The notes: generated from the letters alone by a model not told the origin. A stretch of DNA of 64,000 nt from Neoarius graeffei (GCF_027579695.1 NC_083586.1:6568001-6632000); one strand, 5' to 3'; counted from the stretch's first letter, positions 11,795 to 24,376 are shown. Program-made: numbers and translations.

Positions 11795-11955
11795 GAATAT
11801 AGTAAATGGAATTATTTTGGTCGTCGTAAATCATGGCCTGAGCATGACATTGCTGGCCTATTTGTGTACAACTGCCTATTCACCACACTGAACCTCATAC
11901 AGTTTAGAATTTAAATGATTTTTTTCTTTTTTGATCTCAACACAAAGAAATGAAT
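11795..11955 (-). repeat. Dispersed repeat of unknown family (copy 2, inverted)
   Basis: Reverse-complement partner of 3390-3560. It lies next to a reverse-transcriptase-like fragment, as copy 1 lies next to a Penelope-like fragment, hinting at retroelement end sequence. Confidence 0.7.
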
Positions 11956-12011
11956 TATTTTGTAATTCAAGGACTTGAATTTGAATTATGTTTTTCATGG
12001 ATGACTTCAGA

Positions 12012-12240
12012 GCCTTCATGGATGACATGACTATTACAACAAAGTCTGTTCCTGAAGGAAGATGGATGCTGGAGGACATTGGCAGACTGATGACATGGTT
12101 GAAGATGAAGTTTAAGCCATCCGTCTAGCAGCCTGGTTTTAAAGAAAGACAGACAAAGTTCAGGACCGCTTCAGATTCAGGATAGATGGTGAAGACATTC
12201 CGACGGTTGCTCAAGTGCTTTTCAATGCTGAACCTCGTCA
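12012..12240 (+). mobile_element. Reverse-transcriptase-like fragment, clade uncertain
   Basis: The translation contains AFMDDMTITTKSVPEGRWML and KMKFKP downstream, resembling the YXDD catalytic box of a reverse transcriptase and the following motif. It is short, decayed and lacks flanking domains. It could derive from a non-LTR element, but the clade cannot be named from this piece. Confidence 0.45.
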
Positions 12241-12279
12241 TTGTTACGCTCGACTATCTGTTTGCCGCCATACCATTGA

Positions 12280-12500
12280 GGCCATGCCCCCGTCCTGGTG
12301 CCAAACATTTAAGCATGAGCTTTGCTTTTCTCAAGGCCCAGGCAACAGGAGCTAAACACTCCTTTTGTGGTTTCTGTAGCATAGTGGATATCACGTTTGG
12401 CGAACATGCGAAAGGTCCCTGGGGCAAAACCAGTGCTTGTTTTCTTGGACTGAGAAGTGAATAAACATCGAGCTGTCATCTCCGCTCAGCCCGTGACTTT
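12280..12500 (+). repeat. Duplicated tRNA-Val-containing unit (copy 1)
   Basis: GGCCCAGGCAACAG, a tRNA-Val-like block, then TTTCTTGGACTGAGAAGTGA and GTGACTTTTAGAACAACC. The same order recurs at 13435-13640, about 1.13 kb downstream. Confidence 0.75.
12370..12437 (+). pseudogene. tRNA-Val-like pseudogene
   Basis: GTTTCTGTAGCATAGTGGAT and ATGCGAAAGGTCCCTGG match the acceptor, D-arm and anticodon-to-T-arm of vertebrate tRNA-Val. The anticodon loop and T-loop are altered (GGGGCAAAACC instead of GGTTCGAAACC), so it should not fold properly. Confidence 0.7.
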
Positions 12501-13315
12501 TAGAACAACCTGAAAAACCTTCAGGTATTTTCTGCTCTGTTGTGGTTATCCCTTTCCCCTAACAAGCGAACGGAGGTGCCTGAGAAACCTGGCAGGTCCG
12601 TGCTTTGCTTTCATAAATGTCCAGGTGTCTTGAAATCGGGTACTCTCAAAACAGCCAGAAAGACCGACCCTTGTCAGGACTGGACAACTTTTGGTAGATT
12701 AGCAGTTGTCATGTTCTCCGTGCAAACGGTCATCAGGACAAAACCTGGTTGGAATGATTTCCCTGCCTTTCTGGTTTTCCTTCAAGGGAGATAACAGCTG
12801 CTGTAAAAAAAACAAACAAGCATTCTCTACATTTCCGCTGGCTGCGGAAGCATGGAAATTGCAATTCTTCATAAGGAGGTGGTATTCTCAAATACAACGT
12901 CCTTCCTCATTTATGGAGCGGTGTCAAGTCAACAGGGCTGCACACAGCATCAGAACTCAGCAAAATGGCACTGACTTTTTTTTTTTTGCTTTAGACCATC
13001 CAACATGTAGACACTTTTTTGCTTGTTAAATCTAAAACAGTGACTGTACAGTTTCCCGTTTGTGGAAAAAGTAGCATGTCACCAACAAAAGAAAATCATG
13101 CTCGTGGACTTCATGTTTTTTCACAGGACAAGTTGGCCCAGGTGAAAACTGACATCATTCAGCCCTGTGAACAGCTGCTGACACTGCTAGTGGAAAGCAG
13201 AAGGAGCAGCCCTCAGTCACATCCAAACAAGGTAGTGACAGGCAACTGATTCCTTCCCAGTGTTTTGTCCCAGTGCCTTTCATTGCAGCAATGAAATATT
13301 GGCATGAAAGGACAT

Positions 13316-13386
13316 GCCTTGGCCAGGAATCAAACCCAGGTTACCCGCTTGGAAGGCGGCTACACTAATCACAATCCAGCCAACAC
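13316..13386 (-). pseudogene. tRNA-Gly(TCC)-like pseudogene
   Basis: On the - strand, GTGTTGGCTGGATTGTGATT, then GCCGCCTTCCAAGC with a TCC anticodon, then CTGGGTTTGATTCCTGGCCA. The T-arm is nearly canonical and 6 of 7 acceptor pairs can form if one G-T pair is allowed. The B-box has GTTTGATTCC instead of GTTCGATTCC. Probably a pseudogene. Confidence 0.65.
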
Positions 13387-13434
13387 TTACACTGGGGACA
13401 AGTGCTTAAGTGGGATTGCTTCTAGTGTTGTGGC

Positions 13435-13640
13435 CCAGGCAACAGCAAATCAGCATGCTTGCTGCAGTTACTGTAGTGCAGTGGTTATCACATTTGTCTC
13501 ACACGTGAAAGGGTCCTGTTTGAAACCAGGCAGAAACGGTGCTTGATTTCTTGGACTGAGAAGTAAATAAACATTGTCAGTGACTGTCGTCACTGCTCTG
13601 TCTGTGACTTTTGGAACAACCGAGAACCTGACAAACCTTC
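13435..13640 (+). repeat. Duplicated tRNA-Val-containing unit (copy 2)
   Basis: Direct-repeat partner of 12280-12500 with the same flanks on both sides of the tRNA-like block. Confidence 0.75.
13467..13538 (+). pseudogene. tRNA-Val(CAC)-like pseudogene
   Basis: Starts GTTACTGTAGTGCAGTGGTT, has a CAC in the anticodon position, and ends CAGAAAC, which pairs with the 5' end except at one site. The T-arm reads CCTGTTTGAAACCAGG with an extra G before it. Better kept than copy 1 but the B-box is changed, so function is doubtful. Confidence 0.65.
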
Positions 13641-13989
13641 TGGTATTTTTTCCCCTGTCCCCAAAAACCAATCGTCTTACCGAACTGGGAATCATATTAA
13701 ACCAATCGTGTTGTTGCACTAATGCAAGCACACAGTTGTTTTCTATCCCAGTGGCCACTGAAAGTGCAGTCATGTTATGTTTCTCTCCTCAATCATTTAA
13801 AGAGGGACTTGATCTTATATTCAATCTATTTTCTCTACCCAACTCCATCTGCTGCCATCTGTTGGTTACACAATGCTCTACAATTACCAGGAGAGATGGA
13901 AACAGTTTCAAAGAACTTTCTGTTTCTCTAGTGAACAAAAATATAAATGCAACACCGAAGATTTAGAAACATTTTATGAACCTATGGTT

Positions 13990-14150
13990 TAATCTAGTGT
14001 TGTAGAACTCGAGACTGATCTCAAGACCACTTTTTGAAGGTTTCGGTCACATCTCGGAATTGACCACATTTTTACTCAATCTTGTCTTGGTCTCAGACAC
14101 GGAGGACTCGAGATGTTATCTCAAGACTGGTCAAGACCACAACTCTGGGG
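13990..14150. repeat. Possible short inverted-repeat element
   Basis: AGTGTTGTAGAACTCGAGAC on the left and a loose inverted counterpart (GGTCAAGACCACAACTCT) on the right suggest a small non-autonomous DNA transposon. Target duplication was not found. Confidence 0.35.
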
Positions 14151-14564
14151 ATTTCACTAAAATTCCTGTGCACTGTCTGATTTATGTGTTAATATCGTTA
14201 TTGTGATTGGATGTAAAATTTCCTGCTTCAAATGCGACCAATAACATGACTCATTGTGATGTGTTTCGACAAGGAAACACATTGCAAACCATAATGGGGA
14301 AGAAAAAAATAGGTACCCTATAGGTCCATGTGGCTACTGCTTACAAATAAAATAGTTTTCTGATCCCATGTCCATACAGTAAATATAGCATATATTGAGG
14401 TTTTTCACCTGATGTCACAGGGTCACGTGACGCCCCGGTGTCCACCATTTTGGAGGTCAAGCTACATACTAATGCTGCAGACAGAGAGAGAGAACCAGCT
14501 TGGAAAAAAATGTTACAGACACCTAGAATAGATTAATTTGTCAGTAAGCACTCTATAAATAACC

Positions 14565-16814
14565 ATGGTGTTTGCTTGTTGTGCTGTGGGCTGCCACAAC
14601 AGACAGGGACAGCATGCAGGACGCTCCTTTTACCGGTTTCCTACTGACCCAGACAAGAGGGCCAAATGGATTGCAGCTGTGAATAGACAGGATTGGGAGC
14701 CAACAGAGTACTCCAGACTTTGCAGTGATCATTTCATTTCAGGTTAGTTTATCAGTCAACGCAATTTTGATAAAATATATAGCAAAAAGTAAATGGGTCA
14801 GTGTTTGTTAACCCATCTGAGCAGTGAAACAAGGCAGTGTTAATTTGTCTAGGGTTGCATGTAGCAGACATTTTGTTCTCCTGTTTGTCATGTATTATTT
14901 TCCTTTTGATGAATAAAGTTTATAAATACTACTTGTATCACTTACTTTTGAAAGTTTTGATAAATTCAAAAAGCAGCCCAACTTGTTTGTCTTGTAATCC
15001 TTTAATTAAGTCAGCCTTACAAAAAGTTTTTCATAACATGACCTGTTGAATAAAATCATTAGGAAGGGAAGAAATATTTTATCTTAGTTGAATTTTTTTA
15101 TATTTAAAAAATATATATATTTCACTGATAATAAGACATGCATATAAATGCAAATACATGTTATTAAGTTGAAAGAAATATTAATATGCACCGGTGGAAA
15201 AAACTGTAAGACTTGTCAATTTATTCATAACTGGAAGAAAATCAACATTCCCCCAAAAAAATGAAAATAGGCAAATTTCTCCAAATTTTGAACAAGAGGA
15301 GAGTAAAAGTATTCAGGGAGAAACATATAAAGTAATATGTTGTTTAAATGTCAGCTTTATCTTGTTTGTATATTTACTTACATGCAAAGAAATTATTTGT
15401 AGAGAAAACAATCATTACAATTACTCATTTTAAGTACATTATAATTATTTTGGAATTCACTTGAATTATTCCAGCATTGATCTTGAATGAAAAATGTTTT
15501 TATTTTATGGTAATCTTATGTTTAAGATTTATTTTGTTAATTTTAGGAGCAAGGAGTAACCACCCCCTCTCCCCAGATTTTGTTCCCAGTGTCTTCCAAC
15601 ACACCTCATCACCTGTGAAGCGAAAAGGGCAGCAGTCTCTGGAGTCATTTCAGCGTCGACAGGCCATGAAGTCCAGAAAGAGAGAGGAAGAATCCCGTAG
15701 ATCAGCTGCACAAGCTCTCCTGGATCTAACCTCAGGCCTGAACATTCCAGTAAAGGACTTGGAATTAGAGAATACTACTGAGGCAGATGTTGAACGAACA
15801 TTTGAAACCTCAGTGTATGCACACAGACTGACTTGTCCATGGACCATATTTCTGCTATGGAACTTGAGCTCCAAAACTTGAGGGATGAAACTAGAGCCAT
15901 AATGGCCGACAAGTCAAGACAGTTTCTACAAAAGCCTTCCTTTGAAAACAATGATGAGAAAGTCAGGGTGTTTACAGGGTTGCCTTCTTTCACTGTTCTA
16001 ATGATATTTTATGATGTCAAAGTTTGTTTAAAAGATATCCCTACAATGATGTGTTTTCAATAATTTCTTCTTGCATGCATGTGGCTCAGGTTAAACTTAA
16101 CAGTACAGTTTTTAGGTTACATGTTTGGTGTCAGCACCTCAACTGTATCTCGTGTGTTCATGAATGTTATTAATATTATGAATGTGAGGTTAGTCCCATT
16201 AATGGTATCATGGCCTGAACGTGAGCAACTGCGCAAAACCCTTCCAATGACATTTCGTCAAACTTTTAAGCACTGTGTATGTATTATTGATTGTTTTGAT
16301 TGAACAACCAAGGGATTTAAAGGCAAGGGCACAAACATATTCCTCATACAAGTCACACAATACAATGAAATATCTTATAGCTATTGCACCACAAGGGGTT
16401 ATTACATTTATATCAAAGGGTTGGGGTGGGCGTACATCAGATGTACATATTACTGGCAATAGTGAGTTTCTACAGAATTTGTTACCTGGAGATTTAGTGC
16501 TAGCAGACAGGGGGTTTGATGTTGAGGATCAGGTGGGGTTGTATTGTGCTAAACTGGAGATTCCAGCTTTTACCAGTGGTAAAAAACAGTTAGCATCTGT
16601 GGACCTTGAGAAAACTAGGGGATTAGCTGCAGTTCGTATTCATGTAGAGAGAGTTATTGGTGTTGCCCGACAAAAGTATACCATGTTGCAGGGAACTATT
16701 CCCATAACACTTCTTCAGAATGACCCAGAGGTAAACCTAACAACATTGGACAAAATAGTTAGGGTAGCCTGTGCTATGGTAAATGGCAGTGAATCTGTAG
16801 TTCCCTTTGATTAG
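14565..16814 (+). pseudogene. THAP-domain DDE transposase of ISL2EU element, decayed
   Basis: Exon 1 (14565-14742) starts in a strong ACCATGG context and encodes a THAP zinc finger: C5, C10, then CSDHF near its end. It ends at a GTTAGT donor. The next coding exon starts at about 15547 after TTTTAG and is in phase (GARSNHPLSPDFVPSVF), with a basic coiled-coil stretch. The later part has LRLNLTVQ, GVSTSTVSRVF, the IIDCF block, [29 protein letters not shown] and HVERVIG, which are the DDE_Tnp_4 catalytic blocks (D in IID, D in ADRGFD, E in HVERVIG). It would cut and join the element ends. Breaks seen: a frame change near 15820 (an extra CA), a TAA near 16061 and a frame change near 16300. A poly(A) signal AATAAA lies at 17187. 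Confidence 0.85.
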
Positions 16815-19800
16815 GCAGAAAAATGTAATGGTGCCATTTAAAGAACAGTTACAGTGGTATTATGACAGTACACGCCATGTTTTCAGTATTGTTATAAAAA
16901 TTTCATTAAATTTCTTAAAATTAATGTTAAATGTTGTGTAATATATCCCAACCCATTATGTGTGATTGTATCTTTCAACAAAGGAAAATTAATTATATCT
17001 CCAGATACATGTAGCACTGTCAGTGGTTGGAACACATTCTTGACCAAGTATTTTAAGACTGTACATCCTGTATGTAATTGGTCACTTATGTAAAAAATAC
17101 AAATGTTTGCTGAAATTTATATCTACTGTATATATGTCCTGCACTAGAAACTAAGACTGGTCATAAGGGTGTGTGGCTAATGTTCAAATAAAGATGGTTT
17201 AAATTATATGTAGTGAAAATTTGTTGTATATACACATATTAATATAAAATTGAATGCATTTGTAAAAAAAAAAAAAATGTATAATTATTCATGTAAAACA
17301 CTTCAGTTGTGAATAGACTGGTTTTGTATATAAACCTGCATTGGCAATGAAATGTTAATTTATTCCTGAGATGTAAATAACCATTAGTTTTGTATATAAC
17401 TGTACAGTATATTAATAATTAATGTGGTTCATAGGAATCATAATACTACACCTTTGCCTTAATAGACCTAAAATAAATCTGTTCTTAGTTAACTTATCAC
17501 ATTTAACTACTGGTATTTCATGTCAGAGTTTATGTATACAAGAAAGATAAGAAACCACAGTTGTAGCTATCATATGTCACAGCTGACAGGATCGAGACAG
17601 ACACCAGCTGTCTTGTGACAGTTTCAAGGTCTGTGAATAGTGTATGCACTACAAGTCTCAAATTCATGTTCTTCAGGCTCAGAAATAAAATCAATGTTTG
17701 TTTAGATTAATAGCAGATTACGCTTATTGGCATGAATATTATATAAACAAGTCAATTTATTCATATTAAATTAGAAAATAATACAGACATTGCATTTCCT
17801 ATGAATTTGATTTATCTCAGTGCCTTGGGCTTACTGACTTTTGCTACCTTTCTACAGTGTGGACACAACCATTTCCGTTTGGGAAGGCCTTTTAACCCCA
17901 AACACTTTAAGTGGAAAACTTCTACATTACAATATCCTGACTGACACTTCAGCATTGTACGCTGTTCAGGTTCTTGGCAATAATACACATGCTTGGTGGC
18001 GCTAGGACCAGGTGTGGGGGCAGGGAGATCAGTGGACCTGGTGTACCATTTTGCCAGTAATTCTGGCAATACTCCCAATTTGAAAAAAAGAAGTGACATT
18101 CTCTAAAGCCTGTTGGAAAAAAATCAGCATCCTTCACAATTCTTTCTATAAATAATGTATTGTCTTGTGTCAAAACCACAAAGTCACAATATTCACTGCT
18201 ACTGATATTAAGTTGAGCCTGAACTTGGTAAAAATACATGTGGTTTCTCTTTAGAGATATCTGTCCACCCATATTTTGAAGGCAAAAATCCTTGTCCTCT
18301 GCTTCTTGTTCAAGCGTGTCACCACGTTTGCAATAAGGGCATTTTATTTCTAAAATCCCCATCCCACAGCAGGAACACTTTATCTTCCCATCTGGAGAGG
18401 CACCAAGGTGAGGATAATCAGGATTGATGATGAGTCCTGAGTCTTCCACCATGAAGTCTCTGTGCTGCATGGCTACATGTGCTTTGTAGACATTCCTGGC
18501 CTCGTTTTCATGCTGGCATCCCCATCTGTAACAATATGAATCAAATTTTAGTTCAGTCCCACCATAATTCTCTCAGTCAATATGAAGAGCCATGTTATGA
18601 AAGTGATATGGTTTAATTCATTCCACACAAAAACTAGGAGCATGAATGAATGCATATTACATCAGTAATTTAGATATATTTGCATTATATGTACAATTTG
18701 TTTAATACAATTTCTTAGGCTACATGTTTAATGAGCTATATTCAGATTAAATAGACAAAAGCAGAAAACAGAAAGGACTGGCTTTTTAAGCAAAGCATAA
18801 GCACATTCTAATGTTAAAAGATATATAGGCCACTCTCTATTAAACATGGAACAAAAATACCTGTATATAAACATACAATTGATTGAGCATGGCCGTAGAA
18901 TAACTAACAACAAAAATTAGCCACTACACAGAATAATTGCAAGCTCTAAAGGTATTTCTACAAATATGCATGGTGTGGGGGTGCAAACCAGTTCCTATTT
19001 TTACAGGAGGGAAGAGAGTCCAAAATATTGAAAATTTTTGGTCAAAATACATTTATACTGATTGTGAGGGAAAAAAATTCATCTGGTCTGTGCCCACGCC
19101 AACCATATTTATACTGGGAATACAAACATTTAAAACTGAAATATCCACTATGACCAAAACAGTATACAATACAACCTTTTTTCCTGTGTCCCATTCATAA
19201 TCCATTACATTTGTTATTCTGTAAAACAGAACAAAAACCTATACATTTCAAATCAAATCAAATCAAGTTTATTTGTACAGCGCTTTTAACAATAAACATT
19301 GTCGCAAAGCAGCTTTACAGAATTTGAACGACTTAAAACATGAGCTGATTTTATCCCTAATCTATCCCCAATGAGCAAGCCTGTGGCGACGGTGGCAAGG
19401 AAAAACTCCCTCAGACGACATGAGGAAGAAACCTCGAGAGGAACCAGACTCAAAAGGGAACCCATCCTCATTTGGGCAACAACAGACAGCCTGACTATAA
19501 TATTAACAGTTTTAACAGGTATAACCCTCAACTGTCCTCATGGGGCCGTCCTTCACAGGAGTGGGGCGATAAAACTCCGACCAGACACAGGGCACCAGGA
19601 TGGATCAAGCAGGTCCGAGGGGCAGAAGAGGCCAGCATCTCAATCCCAGGATCAACATGTAACTCAGAGGGACAGATGGGGGAGGGGGGGAAGAAAACAC
19701 GTTGTTAGGTATGCCCTAAAAATGACAAGTATTAAATCTGTGTGGTAGGCTCGCAGAGACGAGAGTCTTTACATCAGGCATGACGCACAATGGCATGTTA

Positions 19801-20386
19801 ATATGGTAAAAAATATATCATGACCTGCTCTGGCTGGATGCTTGATTGGGTGATGGGAGCACACTCCTCAGCAATGATGAGATGCAGATGGGACTCTTAG
19901 GCCTGGCCAAGACAATTCAGTTACATTTCACCGGGTCTGGGACATGCGACAGAATGTCTGACGGCCGATTCCCTGCAGGCTACGATAGCCAGTCGAGGTC
20001 CCCACCGTCTCCACCAAAAGATTTCCTGTTGACTCCATGTAACTCAGAGGGACAGATTTGGGGTGGGGGTGGGGGGGGGAGAGAAAGAAAACACAGGTGG
20101 TTAGGTATGCCCAATGTCACCTGAATAAGTAGGAACAGTATACATATTGCACCGAGTACAAGCAGGGACTCCGGCAACTAACTATGACAGCATAACTAAA
20201 AGGAGAGAGCCAGAAGGTAACACAGGCATGAGGGAGCCCCGGGACATAAAGCAGCCAGCCACTGCACCGTCAACAAACTCGAGTGAGCAAGCGAGTGGGG
20301 ACTGACAGCATCCATACATCCCAGTTTACCAAAACACTCTATGTCTGAGGACCCTCCAGATCTACTCCTTTACCTCATAAACACCA

Positions 20387-23300
20387 TTAACAAAAGGCTT
20401 GACTAAACAGATATGTTTTCAGCCTAGACTTAAATGCTGAGACTGTGTCTGATTCCCGAACATTACTTGGAAGGCTGTTCCATAACAGTGGGGCTTTGTA
20501 AGAAAAGGCTCTGCCCCCTGATGTAGCCTTCAATATACGAGGTACCAGCAGATAGCCTGCACCTTTTGATCTAAGTAGGCGTGGCGGGTCATAGAGGAGC
20601 AGAAGTTCACTCAGGTACTGTGGTGCGAGACCATTTAGTGCTTTAAAGGTCAATAGTAGTATTTTATAATCAATACGAAATTTGATTGGGAGCCAATGCA
20701 GTGTGGATAAGACAGGCGTGATGTGGTCATATTTTCTAGTTCTAGTAAGGACTCTTGCTGCGGCATTTTGAACTAACTGGAGCTTGTTTATGCACTTATT
20801 GGAACATCCAGACAGTAAGGCATTACAATAATCCAACCTGGAGGTAACGAAAGCATGAACTAGTTTTTCTGCATCATGCAATGACATTAAATTTCTTATC
20901 TTTGCAATATTTCTGAGATGAAAGAAAGCTATCCGGGTGATGTTATCAATGTGAGTTTCGAATGAAAGACTGGGGTCAATAATCACTCCGAGGTCTTTTA
21001 CTGCTGCACGTGAAGAAAAAGAAAGGCCATCCAGAGTTACTGTGTAATCAGAAAACTTACTTCTAGCTGTATGTGGTCCTAGCACAAGTACTTCAGTCTT
21101 GTCAGAGTTAAGCAGAAGGAAATTAACGAGCATCCAGTGTCTAATGTCCTTAACACATTCCTCAATTCTATTAAGCTGGTGTCTCTCATCAGGTTTTGCA
21201 GAGACATACAACTGTGTGTCATCAGCATAACAATGGAAACTAATACAATGTTTACGAATAATATCGCCCAGAGGTAACATATATAGAGAAAAAAGCAGTG
21301 GACCCAAGACAGAACCTTGTGGAACACCAAACTTTACCTCGGTACGTCTAGAAATATCACCATTTATATCGACATACTGATAACGATCAGTTAGATAAGA
21401 CCTGAGCCAGGAGAGGGCCATTCCCTTAACTCCCACAACATTTTCTAGTCTATCCAGAAGAATGGAATGATCAATGGTATCAAATGCTGCACTAAGGTCA
21501 AGCAACACAAGTAGCGAGACACAGCCCTGATCAGACGCCAACAGTAGGTCGTTTACTACTTTAACCAGTGCTGTCTCTGTGCTATGATGAGGTCTAAATC
21601 CTGACTGATACATTTCATGGATGTTATTCCTATGTAAATATGAGCATAACTGCTGTGCCACAGCTTTTTCAAGGATCTTGGAGATAAAGGGGAGGTTTGA
21701 TATTGGCCGATAATTGGACAGCTGACAGGGATCAAGGTCAGGTTTTTTAATCAGGGGTTTGATAACTGCTAGTTTAAAGGATTTGGGTACATAGCCAATC
21801 ATAAGAGAAGAATTTATTATTTTTAGAAGCGGTTCAATTACTCCAGGCATTATCTGTTTGAATAGATGTGTCGGTAAGGGATCTAGTACGCAAGTTGAGG
21901 CTTTTGATGTAGAGATTAATGAGAGTAATTCAGTTTCTTTTAGGGGAGTAAAACATTCTAACTGATGATCTGATACAGTTATATTGTTAACTACAAGGTC
22001 ACTTTCATTGTCTAACCTTAAATTAGTAGTTTGAATTTTTTGTCGGATATTCTCAATTTTGTCATTAAAAAAATTCATGAAGTCGTTGCTACTACATACT
22101 GCAGGTGTGCATGTGTTGATAGTGGACTTATTCCTGGTTAATTTTGCTACAGTATTAAATAGGAATCTAGGATTATTTTTGTTATCTTCTATTAGGGAGG
22201 AGAGATATGTTGATCTCGCAGCACTAAGAGCTTTTTTATACTTCAGGAAGCTCTCCTTCCACGCCAATTTGAACACTACCAATTTTGTTTGACGCCATTT
22301 ACGTTCCAATTTTCGAGTGGTCTGTTTTAATGTGCGAGTGTCATCATTATACCAGGGTGCTAATTTTTTGTCTCTGACCATTTTCCTTTTTAGAGGAGCT
22401 ACATTATCTAAAGTATGGCGGAATGTTGACTCTAAGCATTCAGTTGCCTGATCGAGTTCTGCAGGGGCTGACAGTGACCCAATCAAAGTTGACAGCTCTG
22501 GGAGATCATTTATAAAGCTCTGTGCAGTAGTTGACGTGAAAGTACGTTTAATACAGTAGCGTGGTGAGGTGCATATATTATTACTCAGACATATTTTGAA
22601 TGAGATGAGACAATGATCTGAGATAACTTCAGACTGTGGAAGTATGACTATATTGTCTACGTTTAATCTGAATGTTAGTATTAGATCAAGGGTGTGACCA
22701 CCATTATGGGTCGGTCCTATGACATTCTGCTTAATCCCGACTGAATCTAAGATGGACACAAACGCTGTTTTTAAAGGGTCTTCTGGGTTATCAAAGTGAA
22801 TATTAAAATCTCCGACAACTAAAGCTTTGTCTAAGGAAATAACCAAATCTGAGATAAAATCTGCAAATTCAGAAAGAAACTCAGAATATGGCCCCGGGGG
22901 CCTGTAAATAATAAGCAATGGAATTAACTGGGTAGACTTATTTTTTGAGGCTACATACATTATATGAGTATGAAGAACTTCAAATGTATTAAATTTATAA
23001 CCAGGTTTGTGTGTTACACCTAGATAATCGTTATAAATAACCGCGACGCCTCCTCCTCTGCCAGTTAGACGAGGCTGGTGTATATAACTGTATCCAGGAG
23101 GACTCGCTTCATTTAATGCTATATATTCATTTGGCTTAATCCATGTTTCTGTTAAACACAGTACATTAAACTCCTGATCAGTAATGAGTTCATTAACCAT
23201 TAGCGCTTTAGATGTAAGAGATCTAATATTTAATAGCCCCACCTTTAGATCAAAGGTGCTGGCAGCAGCTGTACAGTCAGTCTGATCTAATTTTATATTG

Positions 23301-23461
23301 ATTAGGTTACTGGAACAAACTCTCTGAAAATTTCTACCTTTTTGTTGAGCTCGGGGAACAGACACAGTCTCGATGTAGTGGGCCCTGAGTGACGACTCTG
23401 TGCAGCTAGCAGACAGTCGGTTTAGCCTGTTCGTCTGCTCCCTGGCCTTGGCTCTGGATTG
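20387..23461 (-). CDS. L2 LINE ORF2: AP-type endonuclease and reverse transcriptase
   Basis: Encodes target-primed reverse transcription. N-terminal apurinic endonuclease blocks are all present: GLLNIRS (Asn), CLTETW (Glu), [22 protein letters not shown] and SDHCLI. Reverse-transcriptase blocks follow: [55 protein letters not shown] and the catalytic YADDTQLYV. The C-terminal part ([55 protein letters not shown]) is typical of L2-clade elements. The frame is open from the ORF1 stop codon to 20387 without a break. There is no ATG before the endonuclease's catalytic Asn: the first one lies at LMVNEL, beyond it. Translation may therefore come from read-through of the UGA at 23462-23464 or non-AUG re-initiation. 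Confidence 0.92.
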   Translation of the reverse strand, partial: QSRAKAREQTNRLNRLSASCTESSLRAHYIETVSVPRAQQKGRNFQRVCSSNLINIKLDQTDCTAAASTFDLKVGLLNIRSLTSKALMVNELITDQEFNVLCLTETWIKPNEYIALNEASPPGYSYIHQPRLTGRGGGVAVIYNDYLGVTHKPGYKFNTFEVLHTHIMYVASKNKSTQLIPLLIIYRPPGPYSEFLSEFADFISDLVISLDKALVVGDFNIHFDNPEDPLKTAFVSILDSVGIKQNVIGPTHNGGHTLDLILTFRLNVDNIVILPQSEVISDHCLISFKICLSNNICTSPRYCIKRTFTSTTAQSFINDLPELSTLIGSLSAPAELDQATECLESTFRHTLDNVAPLKRKMVRDKKLAPWYNDDTRTLKQTTRKLERKWRQTKLVVFKLAWKESFLKYKKALSAARSTYLSSLIEDNKNNPRFLFNTVAKLTRNKSTINTCTPAVCSSNDFMNFFNDKIENIRQKIQTTNLRLDNESDLVVNNITVSDHQLECFTPLKETELLSLISTSKASTCVLDPLPTHLFKQIMPGVIEPLLKIINSSLMIGYVPKSFKLAVIKPLIKKPDLDPCQLSNYRPISNLPFISKILEKAVAQQLCSYLHRNNIHEMYQSGFRPHHSTETALVKVVNDLLLASDQGCVSLLVLLDLSAAFDTIDHSILLDRLENVVGVKGMALSWLRSYLTDRYQYVDINGDISRRTEVKFGVPQGSVLGPLLFSLYMLPLGDIIRKHCISFHCYADDTQLYVSAKPDERHQLNRIEECVKDIRHWMLVNFLLLNSDKTEVLVLGPHTARSKFSDYTVTLDGLSFSSRAAVKDLGVIIDPSLSFETHIDNITRIAFFHLRNIAKIRNLMSLHDAEKLVHAFVTSRLDYCNALLSGCSNKCINKLQLVQNAAARVLTRTRKYDHITPVLSTLHWLPIKFRIDYKILLLTFKALNGLAPQYLSELLLLYDPPRLLRSKGAGYLLVPRILKATSGGRAFSYKAPLLWNSLPSNVRESDTVSAFKSRLKTYLFSQAFC

Positions 23462-24376
23462 TCAGAAATTAACTAGGCCTGTTCTGAGACTATGACCTAT
23501 GCTGCAGGAAATGAGAGCAGCACCTTCCCGAGTGGGATGGATACCGTCCCGCCCTAACAGGCCAGCAGTGCCCTCAAAATTAGCCCAATTATCTATAAAG
23601 CCCACACTGTTTTCAGAGCACCACCTGGACAGCCAGCAGTTCAGCGACCATAACCTGCTGTAAGCTACATCGCCACGCCGCATTGGGATGGGGCCAGAGC
23701 ATACTACAGCATCGGACATCGCCTTCGCTAATTTAAACACCTCTACAAAGTTACTCTTAGTAACCTCAGACTGACGAAGGCGTATATCATTAGCTCCTGC
23801 ATGGATAACTATCTTTGAGAACCTGTGCTTGCCTAGGACCCTAAGATTACCTGCTATGTCCGGCGCCCTGGCTCCCGGTATACACCTGACTAAAGCTGCT
23901 GGTGCCCCTAAAGGCTGAGCTAATTTCACATGCCGTATGATAGAGTCCCCTATAACCAGAGCTCTTTCAGGTTTCTCAGTGGGTGCATCACTAAGGAGAG
24001 CAAACCTGTTCGGCACGTGACGCAGAGAGGAGTGGTGCTCCCGTGGGCGAGCCTCAGCGGTAGCTTTGGCTCTACGCTTATGCCGCCGAGCCGTCACCCA
24101 TTCGCCCCGCTGTAAGGGCTCTAATGCCGGAGTTGGGGGATTGCTAACTCCACCTAGGGCGTCCAGACTTTCCCTAACAGAAACTACACTGTTCTGACGC
24201 TCACTAACCTGCTCTAAAGCCTGGACACGCGCTTCTAGCACTGAAATCTTCTCCGTCAGAGAGCTAACTAATCTGCACTTATCACAAGTAAAGCTAATAA
24301 AGCTATCGCTAGTGACAGAGGAAGAATGACTAAACATCCTGCACTCAGCACACTGAACAGGCTGAAGGTGTGCCAT
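23462..24376 (-). CDS. L2 LINE ORF1: zinc-binding, coiled-coil, SGNH esterase-like protein
   Basis: Starts at MAHLQPVQ (24376), just after an ATC context, and ends at UGA 23462-23464. Two CxxC pairs (CAEC and CDKC, residues about 9-37) suggest a zinc-binding module. A coiled coil follows (LTEKISVLEARVQALEQ). The C-terminal half is an SGNH hydrolase-like domain: GDSII (Ser), a GAND block with HAGANDIRL, and DGIHPT (Asp/His). Esterase-type ORF1 proteins are known in CR1/L2-group LINEs and are thought to act in RNP assembly or membrane-associated steps. The 304-residue frame is unbroken and keeps the putative catalytic residues. It is in the same frame as ORF2. Confidence 0.9.
   Translation of the reverse strand: MAHLQPVQCAECRMFSHSSSVTSDSFISFTCDKCRLVSSLTEKISVLEARVQALEQVSERQNSVVSVRESLDALGGVSNPPTPALEPLQRGEWVTARRHKRRAKATAEARPREHHSSLRHVPNRFALLSDAPTEKPERALVIGDSIIRHVKLAQPLGAPAALVRCIPGARAPDIAGNLRVLGKHRFSKIVIHAGANDIRLRQSEVTKSNFVEVFKLAKAMSDAVVCSGPIPMRRGDVAYSRLWSLNCWLSRWCSENSVGFIDNWANFEGTAGLLGRDGIHPTREGAALISCSIGHSLRTGLVNF

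Noticed and set aside
13467-13538. Functional tRNA-Val gene
   Set aside because: The T-loop is TTTGAAAC instead of TTCGAAAC, there is an extra base before the T-stem and an acceptor mismatch.
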